A DNA stretch of 64,000 nt, from positions 342,445-406,444 of the forward strand of contig NZ_LNYY01000019.1 in assembly GCF_001468005.1 (NCBI RefSeq). Reading direction: 5' to 3'. Made by a program: the position numbers and the translations under genes. Origin of the DNA: Legionella steelei. GTDB taxonomy: Bacteria > Pseudomonadota > Gammaproteobacteria > Legionellales > Legionellaceae. This document shows positions 1-8,324 of this stretch, piece by piece. The notes under the pieces were generated by a model. The model had not been told where the DNA came from and made no database searches. It saw only the letters and a program-made list of their open reading frames with translations. Position 1 is the first letter of the stretch. Each line of letters begins with the position of its first letter.

Positions 1-235
1 GCGTGTTTTCGTAATTCCAGGGAAGCCAGGCTTGAGGCTCTTTAACAATTTGGTCTTTGTAAACCTGGAGTGCAATTAGGTATTCAAAGGGGTTGATGCC
101 TGCTAACTCACAGGTATAAATAATACTTGTGAGTACGCCGCCTACCATAGCTCCGTATTCGGTTTTATAAAACAACCAGGTGTTACGTCCTCGGATAGGG
201 ATTTTTAATCCTCGTTTTAAGGGCAGCAAGGTTAG
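1..235 (-). pseudogene. IS66-family transposase, C-terminal fragment
   Basis: Read on the minus strand, this stretch is open from just after a TAG to the window edge. It encodes GRNTWLFYKTEYGA, then ICELAGINPFEYL-like sequence (seen as YTCELAGINPFEYL) and an ALQVYKD tail. This matches the C-terminal end of IS66-family transposases, where a GRKNWLF block precedes a LNG-P-YL block. The upstream part of the enzyme is absent, and in its place other broken reading frames begin. No terminal inverted repeats were seen. It may continue past the left edge of the window. Confidence 0.6.
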
Positions 236-430
236 CTAGCAGTCCTAATAAAATCAATAGGTTGGGGCGAAAATAATGACTCAATGCTTTTTTGCCGTAA
301 AGTCACGATAATCATACTTAGTGGTATTAGCGGATTGGCGGATTCAACTCGTTAACGCAACAACACTAAATTGTGTAATAAATATTACAAAATCATTTTT
401 GCACTTGGAAGAATTACTTCCTATACTAAT

Positions 431-619
431 TTATTTCTTAAAAAGTCCTTGCTCTATCAAAAATTGCACTCTTGACGCCATGGCTTCTGCATCAGGTTTT
501 ATATCTGATTTCTTTATAGGTAATAAGGTTCCAAGAAAATTAATATTTTCTGGATCATTCAACATCGCATGTCTGAATGTATCAACCCAGCAGAGCTTTG
601 CATACAGCTTTTGAATGCT
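431..619 (-). pseudogene. orphan C-terminal protein fragment fused to IS debris
   Basis: About 62 codons are open on the minus strand, ending in TAA. They include the strings WVDTFRHAML and NFLGTLLPIKKSD and end GLFKK. I do not recognise the parent protein. The fragment has no start codon of its own and overlaps, in another frame, the 3' end of the neighbouring IS5-like remnant. It looks like the tail of a gene disrupted by transposition. Confidence 0.3.
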
Positions 620-990
620 TTAGGAATTGCAGCCAGAAAATTTTCTAATTGGAAATCATCCTTTAACGCTTTTTCTGCTTTCTCATTGACCACAGCGTTG
701 GTTCTAGGCGGTATCACGACATCAGCATCAGGAGAATGTGCTAGAACTGCCTCGTAAACAGGGGTTTCATCATAAGCCCCATCGTCTGTGAACTGGTCGA
801 TGGGTTCATTAGCCTGTTTCAGTAATGGCTTAACCTGGCTGTCATCATGACAAAAACGGTCAGTTACTGTGCAGGCTTCAAAATAATGATTTTGATTGAC
901 TGCTGCATGAAATTTACGCCAGCTGGCTTTACTCGCCAGCAATTCGTTTTGAATATGCCTATAATGAAAATAAGTATTAATGGGAGCCAT
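559..990 (-). pseudogene. IS5/IS4-family DDE transposase fragment
   Basis: The 143-codon frame contains TDDGAYD (the first catalytic Asp region of DDE transposases is of this DGAYD type in IS5-like elements) and DADVVIPPRTNAV, the VIPPR block typical of this family. Full-length family members are about 300 residues, so this is an internal piece. The similarity stops near IPKAF (around base 620), after which the frame runs into unrelated residues, suggesting a frameshift or junction at an A-run. Its ATG-proximal end overlaps the start region of the plus-strand gene that begins at 992. Probably inactive. Confidence 0.55.
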
Positions 991-991
991 A

Positions 992-2467
992 ATGCCTTAC
1001 TTTCAAACAGCATTTATTATAAGCAATCAGAATTTCGCCCAGGCAGTTCAAGACTTACAAGCCAACCGAGTGAATTCTAATATCATCCAGTTTAAACTGA
1101 CAAAGCCTTTAACTCAAAACGAATTAAATGCCTTACAGGCAGCATTGGTTCAGCATCAAGCAGTGGCGTCATCCAATGTGTTTTGCTTGGCTGGGTGCCA
1201 AAGCTCTCGCTTAGAACTATTAAACATGTTTCGCGGATTAGAAGACTTTGAGTGGCTGTCTCTTCAAATGGATTATCCATTAAAACTCAGCCTAGAAGAA
1301 TTTGGAGTGGTATGTCACATTATCCAAGATGCCAAAGAATCGCTTAACATGCTTTCCCTAAGCATCCCCGAAGGGAATGAACAAACTGTGTACCAAGCTC
1401 TAGCAAATAATTATTACCTGACAACGATAAATCTTTTCGGACAAGATGAATTTAATTCAATGCCCATTGGATGGGAGTTTGCAGCTCGAAATAAGGCGTG
1501 GCTAGATACACTAGAAAATTGGGTGTGTCATGATTTGATGGAGTCAGACTCAAAAGGACTTCCTCCTCGTCCCTTGCAAAACGTCATAGAATTTTCAGCA
1601 GACTACCAACTTCACGAAGGGCTCAAAGGATTAAGACAACCCTTGACCGATGAAGGAAACTGGGAAGTATTTCAAATTCTTACACAGTGTTACCCCCATC
1701 CCACACTCCAAAGCACTGCATCTCATGCTTTAGGATATTTCTTATATTTAAATCCCAATTTTTTTAAAACAAATCAAGATCAAATAGCTCAAAGCCTATT
1801 CATATTAAATGCGTTTCAAGATCTAGACCTTGATCCTACAGACGAAAGTGATATCACCAGAGCAACGCAAATCATGGCGGTGGCTTATGCCATTCAAAAA
1901 CTTCAACAAAAAGAGCTCTCTCTAGTAGATGTACGGGCATTCCTATCTGGTAACAAAGTATTGCTAAATTCTTTTGTTGTAGGAGAACTCATTGATAAAG
2001 CTCGAGAAACACTAACCCAAGCTCAAGACCCAGCATCAAAGAATGAACTCAACTTATTAAACGCCATTTCAAATCAACAAAACTATCACCCTCTTTTTAT
2101 GGATTACTTGTTACAATGCCCCTCTTTTGTAAGACAACTTAAAATGACCTACCCTTCATCAGAATCTTTTTATATAATAGATGATGGTTTATTCAAAAAC
2201 AGCGTTATCAGAGAGAAGTCTTTAACAGATGGACAGGTTGTAAAACCAGATCAACAAGGAATACCCAAAGATCTATGCCCTGATTTTGCAGCGACATTAC
2301 GCGCAGCACCAGCCTTAGTTCCTATTGATATAGAAAGCATCAGAGGCCAAATAAGAGCTTGTGTTTTACCTCATGTCCATTCACGCTATAGAATGTTTCA
2401 GCAGGAGCCTCAAGCTGAAAGTTCAGATCCTCGACCAAGTTCATCACATCAGCTAGGCAAATCCTAA
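992..2467 (+). CDS. unknown cytoplasmic protein, possible LRR-type effector
   Basis: A 491-residue soluble protein starting MPYFQTAF. The ATG at 992 is chosen over one 12 bases upstream because a GGAG lies six bases before it. Residues around 70-150 have leucine-spaced segments (LLNMFRGLEDFEWLSL, ALANNYYLTTINLFG) that resemble degenerate leucine-rich repeats of the ribonuclease-inhibitor type. The remainder is alpha-helical looking, with no signal peptide or membrane segment. The C-terminus is polar and Ser/Glu-rich (QAESSDPRPSSSHQ), as in many Dot/Icm substrates. It sits beside IS debris with no operon partner. Function is unknown; the LRR reading and effector status are weak inference. Confidence 0.65.
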   Translation: MPYFQTAFIISNQNFAQAVQDLQANRVNSNIIQFKLTKPLTQNELNALQAALVQHQAVASSNVFCLAGCQSSRLELLNMFRGLEDFEWLSLQMDYPLKLSLEEFGVVCHIIQDAKESLNMLSLSIPEGNEQTVYQALANNYYLTTINLFGQDEFNSMPIGWEFAARNKAWLDTLENWVCHDLMESDSKGLPPRPLQNVIEFSADYQLHEGLKGLRQPLTDEGNWEVFQILTQCYPHPTLQSTASHALGYFLYLNPNFFKTNQDQIAQSLFILNAFQDLDLDPTDESDITRATQIMAVAYAIQKLQQKELSLVDVRAFLSGNKVLLNSFVVGELIDKARETLTQAQDPASKNELNLLNAISNQQNYHPLFMDYLLQCPSFVRQLKMTYPSSESFYIIDDGLFKNSVIREKSLTDGQVVKPDQQGIPKDLCPDFAATLRAAPALVPIDIESIRGQIRACVLPHVHSRYRMFQQEPQAESSDPRPSSSHQLGKS

Positions 2468-2620
2468 ATGATTGCCTCGCTAGGGCTTTGTTGCTTAACC
2501 CCATGTTTAATGAATACTTATTTTCGCATTGCCTGCTGCATATGGTTAAAGTTTTGGAAGAGAATACTGAAGATATAAGCCATGAGTGAGTGGGATGTAA
2601 GAGTTTATAGCGTGATAGGA

Positions 2621-2803
2621 CTACTTTATTTCTAGCTCATAAGCATTGTTACTCAAATATGCCATCTTAATACTAAAATCATTTTTTTCTGTAGTTCTTG
2701 AATTTTTTTGATGTATTTTTTTTCCATTTTTGCACCTATTATTACTCCGGGAACTTGCACAGAAGGCTGGAGGAGTTATTAAGGCTAAAATAATATTTTT
2801 CAT
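2621..2803 (-). CDS. possible small exported peptide
   Basis: A 60-residue frame starting MKNIILALITPPAFCASS would have a short hydrophobic N-terminus ending in a plausible signal-peptidase site, followed by a basic polar stretch (NNRCKNGKKIHQKNS). The longer frame adds nine residues upstream to an ATG at 2830, which has an AAAGGAG-like tract only inside the coding part. It stands alone, and no family is recognised. Low confidence that it is a real gene. Confidence 0.2.
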   Translation of the reverse strand: MKNIILALITPPAFCASSRSNNRCKNGKKIHQKNSRTTEKNDFSIKMAYLSNNAYELEIK

Positions 2804-3018
2804 AACGTTCTCAATAAGCAAAGGAGACATTAATTTACATAAAAAAATACATTTTATGAATATACTTTATTAATCAACTTGGTGAGCTTCCTAGTTAAAC
2901 CCAATTTCAAAATAGCCTTACACTACTTTCAAGTCTATTTGCATTTTCTCTACTAAAATTATCAATGCAAGATTACTTGTGAGTTGGTTGGTATCAGGTC
3001 AGGATATTATAGGGAGGT

Positions 3019-3169
3019 AAGCAAGCGTAGGCTGGGCTGAAAAGCCCAGCAACTGCTCTGATGAATTGATTGATATTAGAATTAATATTCCGTTTTTGAG
3101 TTAATAATCGATTTCTAGGTAATACCCAAGCTTGGTCGCTGGGCTTTTCAGCCCAGCCTACGCTTGCTT
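3019..3169. repeat. 32-bp perfect inverted repeat of REP-like element
   Basis: The arm at 3019-3050 (core GTAGGCTGGGCT then AGCCCAGC) recurs as its exact reverse complement at 3138-3169. The arms are separated by about 87 bases. Each arm contains its own small hairpin (GCTGGGCT/AGCCCAGC). Related single copies occur at 23849 and 49486. It lies in a 580-base gap (2804-3382) that holds nothing else I can recognise. Confidence 0.75.
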
Positions 3170-3382
3170 GAGTTTTATATTTTCCTAGTTTCGATTTGAT
3201 CCGTCCATTATTTAATATAATAATCCAATTTCCAAATAAATCCTGAGGCAGGCGATTAATTCTTGGTGTGAATAAGTAAAACTTATAAGGGCTTAATAAA
3301 ATTTATTAGTGTGAAGATAATGATTTTGCAATTAAATTAAATTGGACCAATAATAAATTTATATAGAATAAAATGCATAATC

Positions 3383-4564
3383 ATGAAATGTCCAGAATGT
3401 CATTATATTAGGAAAAGAAGGGAAACAGTACCAGAATGGCAATGTCCCAATTGTGGAATTGCATATAATAAGCATCCGGACTATTTTCAAACATACAACT
3501 TCAAAATAAAGCTGCTCTATAAAATATATCCAAAAAATAAGGAAATTAAAGCACATACTATTTATGTATATTTATATAAAAATCATTTAAATATAGAGCA
3601 CATTCAGTTTGCCTTCCTGAATAAGGACAAAGTTATAATTCGTTTGGGCTTAGGTTCGGATCTTTTTATATATTCAGCAGAAATTTTCGAAGTATTAAAT
3701 AGTACGAGCAAAAAACTCCCAAAACTCCAAGAACATCATAAAAAAGCAATTATTGAGTATATATTACCTGAATATCTAAAAGACTCTTTACCAAAGGATA
3801 ATACTAAAAAATCAAATGAGATTATCGGCCTTCCATCTTCGAATAAAAAATACAATTTTTATAGTGTGTTTCTTAATAGACTGTCTATTGTTGTAATTAT
3901 CGGAACTATACTCTTTATTTATTATGATTTTAATTATTACATTATTCATCAGGGGCTGGGATTTGGATATATTTATAAATCACAGACACCTGAAGAAAGG
4001 GAGGCGCTGGCTAGATACTATTCACAAAATAATAAAATCAAAACATCAAATGCACCTAATAAAAACATATTTAATGGGACTTTTATAAATTCATCACTAA
4101 ATGATGAGGGGGATAAAGGCCTTTCGAAATTGCTTGGTGAAAATGGGGAACAACAAAATATCGATGAGGGAATAAGATTGCTTACCCAATCCGCAGAAAG
4201 AGGAAATCGTAAATCCCAATATAATTTGGGAATGGCTTATTATGAGGGATATGGCCTTGATAACGATAAGAAAAAAGCTCTTTTTTGGCTTATTAAAGCA
4301 GCAGAGAATGGTGAAGAAAAGGCACAATATAATGTGGGAATAATGTATCTACGGGGAGAAGGCACAATTAAAAACAAAAATAAGGCGCTGTATTGGATAA
4401 AAAAATCAGCGGATCAGGGTTTTACTCCAGCGATTAATTTATTATCTCAAATTAAAGAGGTAAATGAGAAACCAATCCCTGTCTATGAAGAACTTCCCTC
4501 ACACAAATTAATTTATAAAAAAGAAGATAAAAATGGAACATTGTTTACTGATAGTCCTAATTAG
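3383..4564 (+). CDS. zinc-ribbon, single-TM protein with Sel1 repeats
   Basis: The 393-residue protein begins MKCPECHYI, with a second pair CPNCG about 19 residues later, forming a treble CxxC zinc ribbon at residues 3-25. A PH-like or unknown globular part follows to about residue 160. A hydrophobic helix (LSIVVIIGTILFIYY) lies near residues 168-185. Residues about 245-360 hold at least two clear Sel1-type TPR repeats (SQYNLGMAYYEGYG, AQYNVGIMYLRGEG, each followed by A-W-KAA). The end (DKNGTLFTDSPN) resembles the start of a DUF4124-type segment. A membrane-anchored scaffold or chaperone-adaptor role is inferred. Sel1 proteins in Legionella include host-interaction factors such as LpnE. It is very AT-rich and stands alone. 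Confidence 0.75.
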   Translation: MKCPECHYIRKRRETVPEWQCPNCGIAYNKHPDYFQTYNFKIKLLYKIYPKNKEIKAHTIYVYLYKNHLNIEHIQFAFLNKDKVIIRLGLGSDLFIYSAEIFEVLNSTSKKLPKLQEHHKKAIIEYILPEYLKDSLPKDNTKKSNEIIGLPSSNKKYNFYSVFLNRLSIVVIIGTILFIYYDFNYYIIHQGLGFGYIYKSQTPEEREALARYYSQNNKIKTSNAPNKNIFNGTFINSSLNDEGDKGLSKLLGENGEQQNIDEGIRLLTQSAERGNRKSQYNLGMAYYEGYGLDNDKKKALFWLIKAAENGEEKAQYNVGIMYLRGEGTIKNKNKALYWIKKSADQGFTPAINLLSQIKEVNEKPIPVYEELPSHKLIYKKEDKNGTLFTDSPN

Positions 4565-4905
4565 TGCATCAATACTATTTGAGTAATGATGAATAAAGTG
4601 CATCTATCCAAGTCTTTTTGCAGTATCAATTCTCTATTCTATAGTTAATTCAAATCGAATTTAGAAGACGAAGGGAAGACTGCTGGTAAAAAATAAATAT
4701 TAAGTCTGACTACTTGAAAAGTAGACTTTAAGGAGAAAACTGAAATAGTTCAACGCTTGAAAACCAATTTATTTATCCTCATTAGCAGCAACGTTCGCAA
4801 AACCCCCGATTTTTTTCCTTTTAAAGGCTACCAAATGTAAGTGTCATAAAAACACATGGTTTTGAGCTTTGCTGAATTTGTAATTTTAGAAATTAAAAAA
4901 TCTAT
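4565..4905. other. intergenic stretch, nothing recognised
   Basis: About 340 bases between the Sel1 gene and the nuclease remnant. No open frame with family similarity, tRNA, strong terminator or repeat was seen on either strand. Confidence 0.4.
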
Positions 4906-5097
4906 TCAGCATCTAATGATCCCTCTTCCGGGACTTCGAATATCCTGTATCCATTTATATAAATTTTGTTTATTTACTTCTTCTATTGGGTATCCTCTAT
5001 TATTCACAGTTTCCCTGGCGCCGTTACTAAAACTAGAGGTAGTAACTATTAAGCCAAATTTCGCATTGTAAAATTCAATATCTGAAAGTATCAGCTG
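4906..5097 (-). pseudogene. Mrr-type restriction endonuclease, C-terminal remnant
   Basis: On the minus strand about 63 codons read without a start codon and include YNAKFGLIVTTSSFSNGARE, then NNRGYPIEEVNKQNLYKWI. This fits the end of the Mrr_cat PD-(D/E)xK domain, where a K-GI-VTTS-FS--A strand is followed by PI-L-D---L. The catalytic D and ExK residues would lie upstream and are missing, so the remnant cannot be active. The flanks (to 5386) hold no rest of the gene. It suggests a lost type IV restriction gene. Confidence 0.5.
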
Positions 5098-5386
5098 TTA
5101 TATGCCGGTACTTATCAGACTTGTGTTTGTTTGATAATTTCTGCGTTAAGCACAAAGCAAGGCTTGACCCTCTAGGTATTTTGAAGTGTACAGAGCGCTT
5201 GGGCGTAAAATCGATATTGTCTGAACTTTAAATAAATTTAAGCGAACGGTGAGTAATAAGTTAAATGAACCATCAAGTAGAGATAGGTTCATAAAAAAAT
5301 GAAATATTATTTGAAACTTAGTTCAAATAATAATCTATTATTTATTTATGTTCACCAATAATAAGATTAAATTGGTAGATGCATTA

Positions 5387-6601
5387 ATGAAAATACTTCT
5401 AGCGCGTCAGAGTATCTATGACAGGGAACGGCTAGTTAGAGCTTATGAATTACTTTATAGAGATGGAAGCTCCAAAGCTGCTCATGTGGATAACAAGGAT
5501 TTGAAAGCAGGGGATCATGCTACTTCGTCAGTGATCACACAATTATTTGCAAATTTAGACCTGAATGACGTGATTGGTGACAAACTAGCATTTATTAATT
5601 TTACTTACAATCATTTGATCAATCAAATTCCTAAATTACTCCCCAAAAATAGAATCATTGTTGAAGTAATTGAGGATATGCCTATCAATGATCAATTAAT
5701 TCATAACTTGATTGATTTGAGCAAAGAGGGATATAAGATCGCTTTGGATGACTTCATCTATACAGAACAAATTATTCCACTGATTCAAATTGCTGATATT
5801 ATTAAAATAGATGTATTACATCAAAATAAACAGCAAATCCGCAAGCAACTTACTCTACTGCAACACTTCAATGGTAAATTGCTTGCTGAAAAAATAGAGA
5901 ATAGAAGTCAATTTAATGATTGTGTCGAATTGGGATTTGATTACTTTCAAGGTTTTTTCCTGAATAAACCAGACCAATTAAGAGGACAAGCCATTACTGA
6001 AAATAGAACTCATTTAATACGATTATTGAGTGAACTGAATAACCCAGAGGTTTCTATTGAACGCATTGAAGATATTATTTTACAGATTCCAAAACTTAGC
6101 TATCGTATTTTACGTTTGGTCAATTCGGTTGCTTTATATAATGGAAAGGAGATTGAGTCTTTATTAGATGCGATTAAACTATTAGGAATTGTTCGTATCC
6201 GAGAATGGCTAAGCCTTTTGCTGTTATCAAGTATTCATGATGTTGAACTGGATCTTCTAGAACGCACTTTAATTCGGGCAAGAATGTGTGAAAATCTTGC
6301 TAAAATTAAATGCAAATCGAGTACTCATTTAGCATATACAGTTGGTATTTTTTCCACCTTAGATGCAGTTCTTCATGAGCCTATGGAGTCTTTACTTGCC
6401 AAGATCCAACTTAGTGCGCAACTCAAGAATGCGTTACTTTATTTTGAAGGCGAGCTAGGGGGTATTTTAAAAATGGTACTGGATTATGAAATGGCCAATT
6501 TTAAACAATTAGAGTCTGCCTTAGTTGATAGTAACTTATTGACATCTGCTTATCTTGATAGCGTTAAATATGCAATCAAAACACTCCAGCTTATTAAATA
6601 G
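5387..6601 (+). CDS. EAL-HDOD (YuxH-like) signalling protein, degenerate EAL
   Basis: The N-terminal half is an EAL-type fold and the C-terminal half (about 200-400) an HDOD domain (IERIEDIILQIPKLSYRILRLVNS). The start MKILLARQSIYDRE at 5387 matches how YuxH-family proteins begin; the frame is open to an ATG at 5348 with no ribosome site. Metal and catalytic positions of active c-di-GMP phosphodiesterases are altered: ELLYRD replaces the EAL motif, DDF lacks the usual GTG, and AEKIE replaces AEGVE. It is therefore probably a c-di-GMP or protein-interaction adaptor rather than an enzyme. It is a single gene followed by an unknown protein about 100 bases downstream. Confidence 0.85.
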   Translation: MKILLARQSIYDRERLVRAYELLYRDGSSKAAHVDNKDLKAGDHATSSVITQLFANLDLNDVIGDKLAFINFTYNHLINQIPKLLPKNRIIVEVIEDMPINDQLIHNLIDLSKEGYKIALDDFIYTEQIIPLIQIADIIKIDVLHQNKQQIRKQLTLLQHFNGKLLAEKIENRSQFNDCVELGFDYFQGFFLNKPDQLRGQAITENRTHLIRLLSELNNPEVSIERIEDIILQIPKLSYRILRLVNSVALYNGKEIESLLDAIKLLGIVRIREWLSLLLLSSIHDVELDLLERTLIRARMCENLAKIKCKSSTHLAYTVGIFSTLDAVLHEPMESLLAKIQLSAQLKNALLYFEGELGGILKMVLDYEMANFKQLESALVDSNLLTSAYLDSVKYAIKTLQLIK

Positions 6602-6705
6602 TGATATAATCTTCTTTATGTAATATTCTATGAATACACTCAGTTTTAACTTTTAAAATCAATTAATGATATTGAGCCAATTATAAATCATAGGAAATTT
6701 TGAAA

Positions 6706-7419
6706 ATGACCGTTAAATCCAGTCGAAAACGGAATTTTGCTGATAACGACAGTAGGGTAGCAAAAATAAAAAACCAAGAAACATTTGCTTATGGTACTCA
6801 TGTTGAGGAAATACCTACTAATCGGCTTCTAATATTGGATGGGTATGCTTTTGATATTGACGAATTGATGTCCCTACCTGAGAAAGATCTTTTTACTAAT
6901 ATGCATACTCAAATGGAGTTTAGTAAAGAAGCAAAAAGAACGCTATTATCAAATGAATCATTAAGAGAGAAAGCACAGCATCTTTTTCCAAAAAAACCTG
7001 ATTTTCCTGGTACTTTAATCATGGACACTTATAATTTAGGGATCACTTTGCTTCAGCAGTGTAATGACAAAGAACGTCGAGAGGCACTTACAACGTTTAG
7101 TCAGGGATTAGAGAAGGTACACTCAGGTATAAAAAGTGAGTTTTTAAATTTTACTATCAAAATGAGTAGCTATAATTACCGAGTAAAAGCCAACTTACTT
7201 TCAACCATCCAGGTTAGAAAATTACTTACAGATTTATCTGAAGATAAAATATGTGTTCGTGCCGGCGGAAACTGGTTAATTCAATTAGTACGTAGCATGA
7301 AGCCAGATATGGTTAATGAAGCTTATGCCTTAAAATTAAATCAAGAGTTTTCACACGCAACTCCTTTAACTCAAGTAAAAGCCGCACCAAGAATTCCTGC
7401 TTTTTTTGCTGATCGATAG
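6706..7419 (+). CDS. unknown basic protein
   Basis: A 237-residue soluble protein with a Lys/Arg-rich N-terminus (TVKSSRKRNFADNDSR) and a helical remainder. It has no signal peptide, membrane helix or motif that I recognise. ATG 6706 is preferred over the upstream TTG at 6700 because AGGAA lies nine bases before it. It follows the EAL-HDOD gene on the same strand with a gap of about 100 bases, so co-transcription is possible. No function is proposed. Confidence 0.65.
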   Translation: MTVKSSRKRNFADNDSRVAKIKNQETFAYGTHVEEIPTNRLLILDGYAFDIDELMSLPEKDLFTNMHTQMEFSKEAKRTLLSNESLREKAQHLFPKKPDFPGTLIMDTYNLGITLLQQCNDKERREALTTFSQGLEKVHSGIKSEFLNFTIKMSSYNYRVKANLLSTIQVRKLLTDLSEDKICVRAGGNWLIQLVRSMKPDMVNEAYALKLNQEFSHATPLTQVKAAPRIPAFFADR

Positions 7420-7458
7420 CATGCAGAATTCAGTATTGTCAGTTCATTATGGCTAAAG

Positions 7459-8031
7459 TTATTTTAATTTGTTTTCAATTCTTTTATCTGGAATGAACCA
7501 AATCATTGCAACAATTACATAAAGCATTTGCGCAATCCATGCGTAAATATAAGCAAGAGGAATTGCAAGTACATAAAGTATGATGGAAATATTTCCCTTA
7601 AAGTCATTGCCAATCGCGCGAGCGACAAGCGAGTCTTTACCTTCATGCAAGATAAGCGTATGCACAAGTATAGAATACGAAAGAGCAGCCATTAAAAGTA
7701 TTAGGCCATAAAACGATGTTGGGGTTGCTGTAAAGTGGTTTTCTCCCATCCAGCCTGTTGCGAATGGAAGTAAGGAAATCCAAAATAAAAGATTCAAATT
7801 TGCCCAAAGTACTTTTCCTGAAATACTTTGAGTCGCGGTAAACAAATGATGGTGGTTATTCCAGTAAATACCAATATAAATAAAACTGAGTAGATAGCTT
7901 GAGAAAATTGGAATGAGCGGGCGAAGACTAATTAAGTTATCGCCATGCGGAATTTTAATTTCCAACACCATAATGGTAATAATGATCGCCAGCACACCAT
8001 CACTAAATGCCTCCAATCGTGTTGTTCTCAT
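7459..8031 (-). CDS. TMEM175-family (DUF1211) membrane channel
   Basis: A 190-residue integral membrane protein with about six hydrophobic helices. The N-terminus TTRLEAFSDGVLAIIIT carries the RxxAFSDG signature of TMEM175 proteins, which form potassium-selective channels in lysosomes and bacteria. The start at 8031 is chosen because this signature normally sits within the first dozen residues and an AGGAAG precedes it; the frame continues to 8097. It is convergent with the unknown gene at 6706. Bacterial members are single-repeat and assemble as tetramers (family knowledge). Confidence 0.85.
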   Translation of the reverse strand: MRTTRLEAFSDGVLAIIITIMVLEIKIPHGDNLISLRPLIPIFSSYLLSFIYIGIYWNNHHHLFTATQSISGKVLWANLNLLFWISLLPFATGWMGENHFTATPTSFYGLILLMAALSYSILVHTLILHEGKDSLVARAIGNDFKGNISIILYVLAIPLAYIYAWIAQMLYVIVAMIWFIPDKRIENKLK

Positions 8032-8324
8032 CCTTTTCTTCCTAGTTGGGTGCCCTGAATCAATCGTATTTCCCATGCAAACAATCAATAATAGCACAAG
8101 ATTTTCCTGGAATGTTCACAGGCAGCATACGCGCACGTAAATGAGTCTGTTTGTATGTCGTTATATCTAATAAAAACAATAAGTTTCTTGTTTTTTTAAG
8201 GTGCATACATTCAATATTTTAGGCATAATTTGTATTGGATCTATTGACGCTGACCTAAAAATATGCAAAATTGATATTTTGTCTTCACTTATCCTAAAGG
8301 TGTCGTCTTCTAAGGTAATTTATT

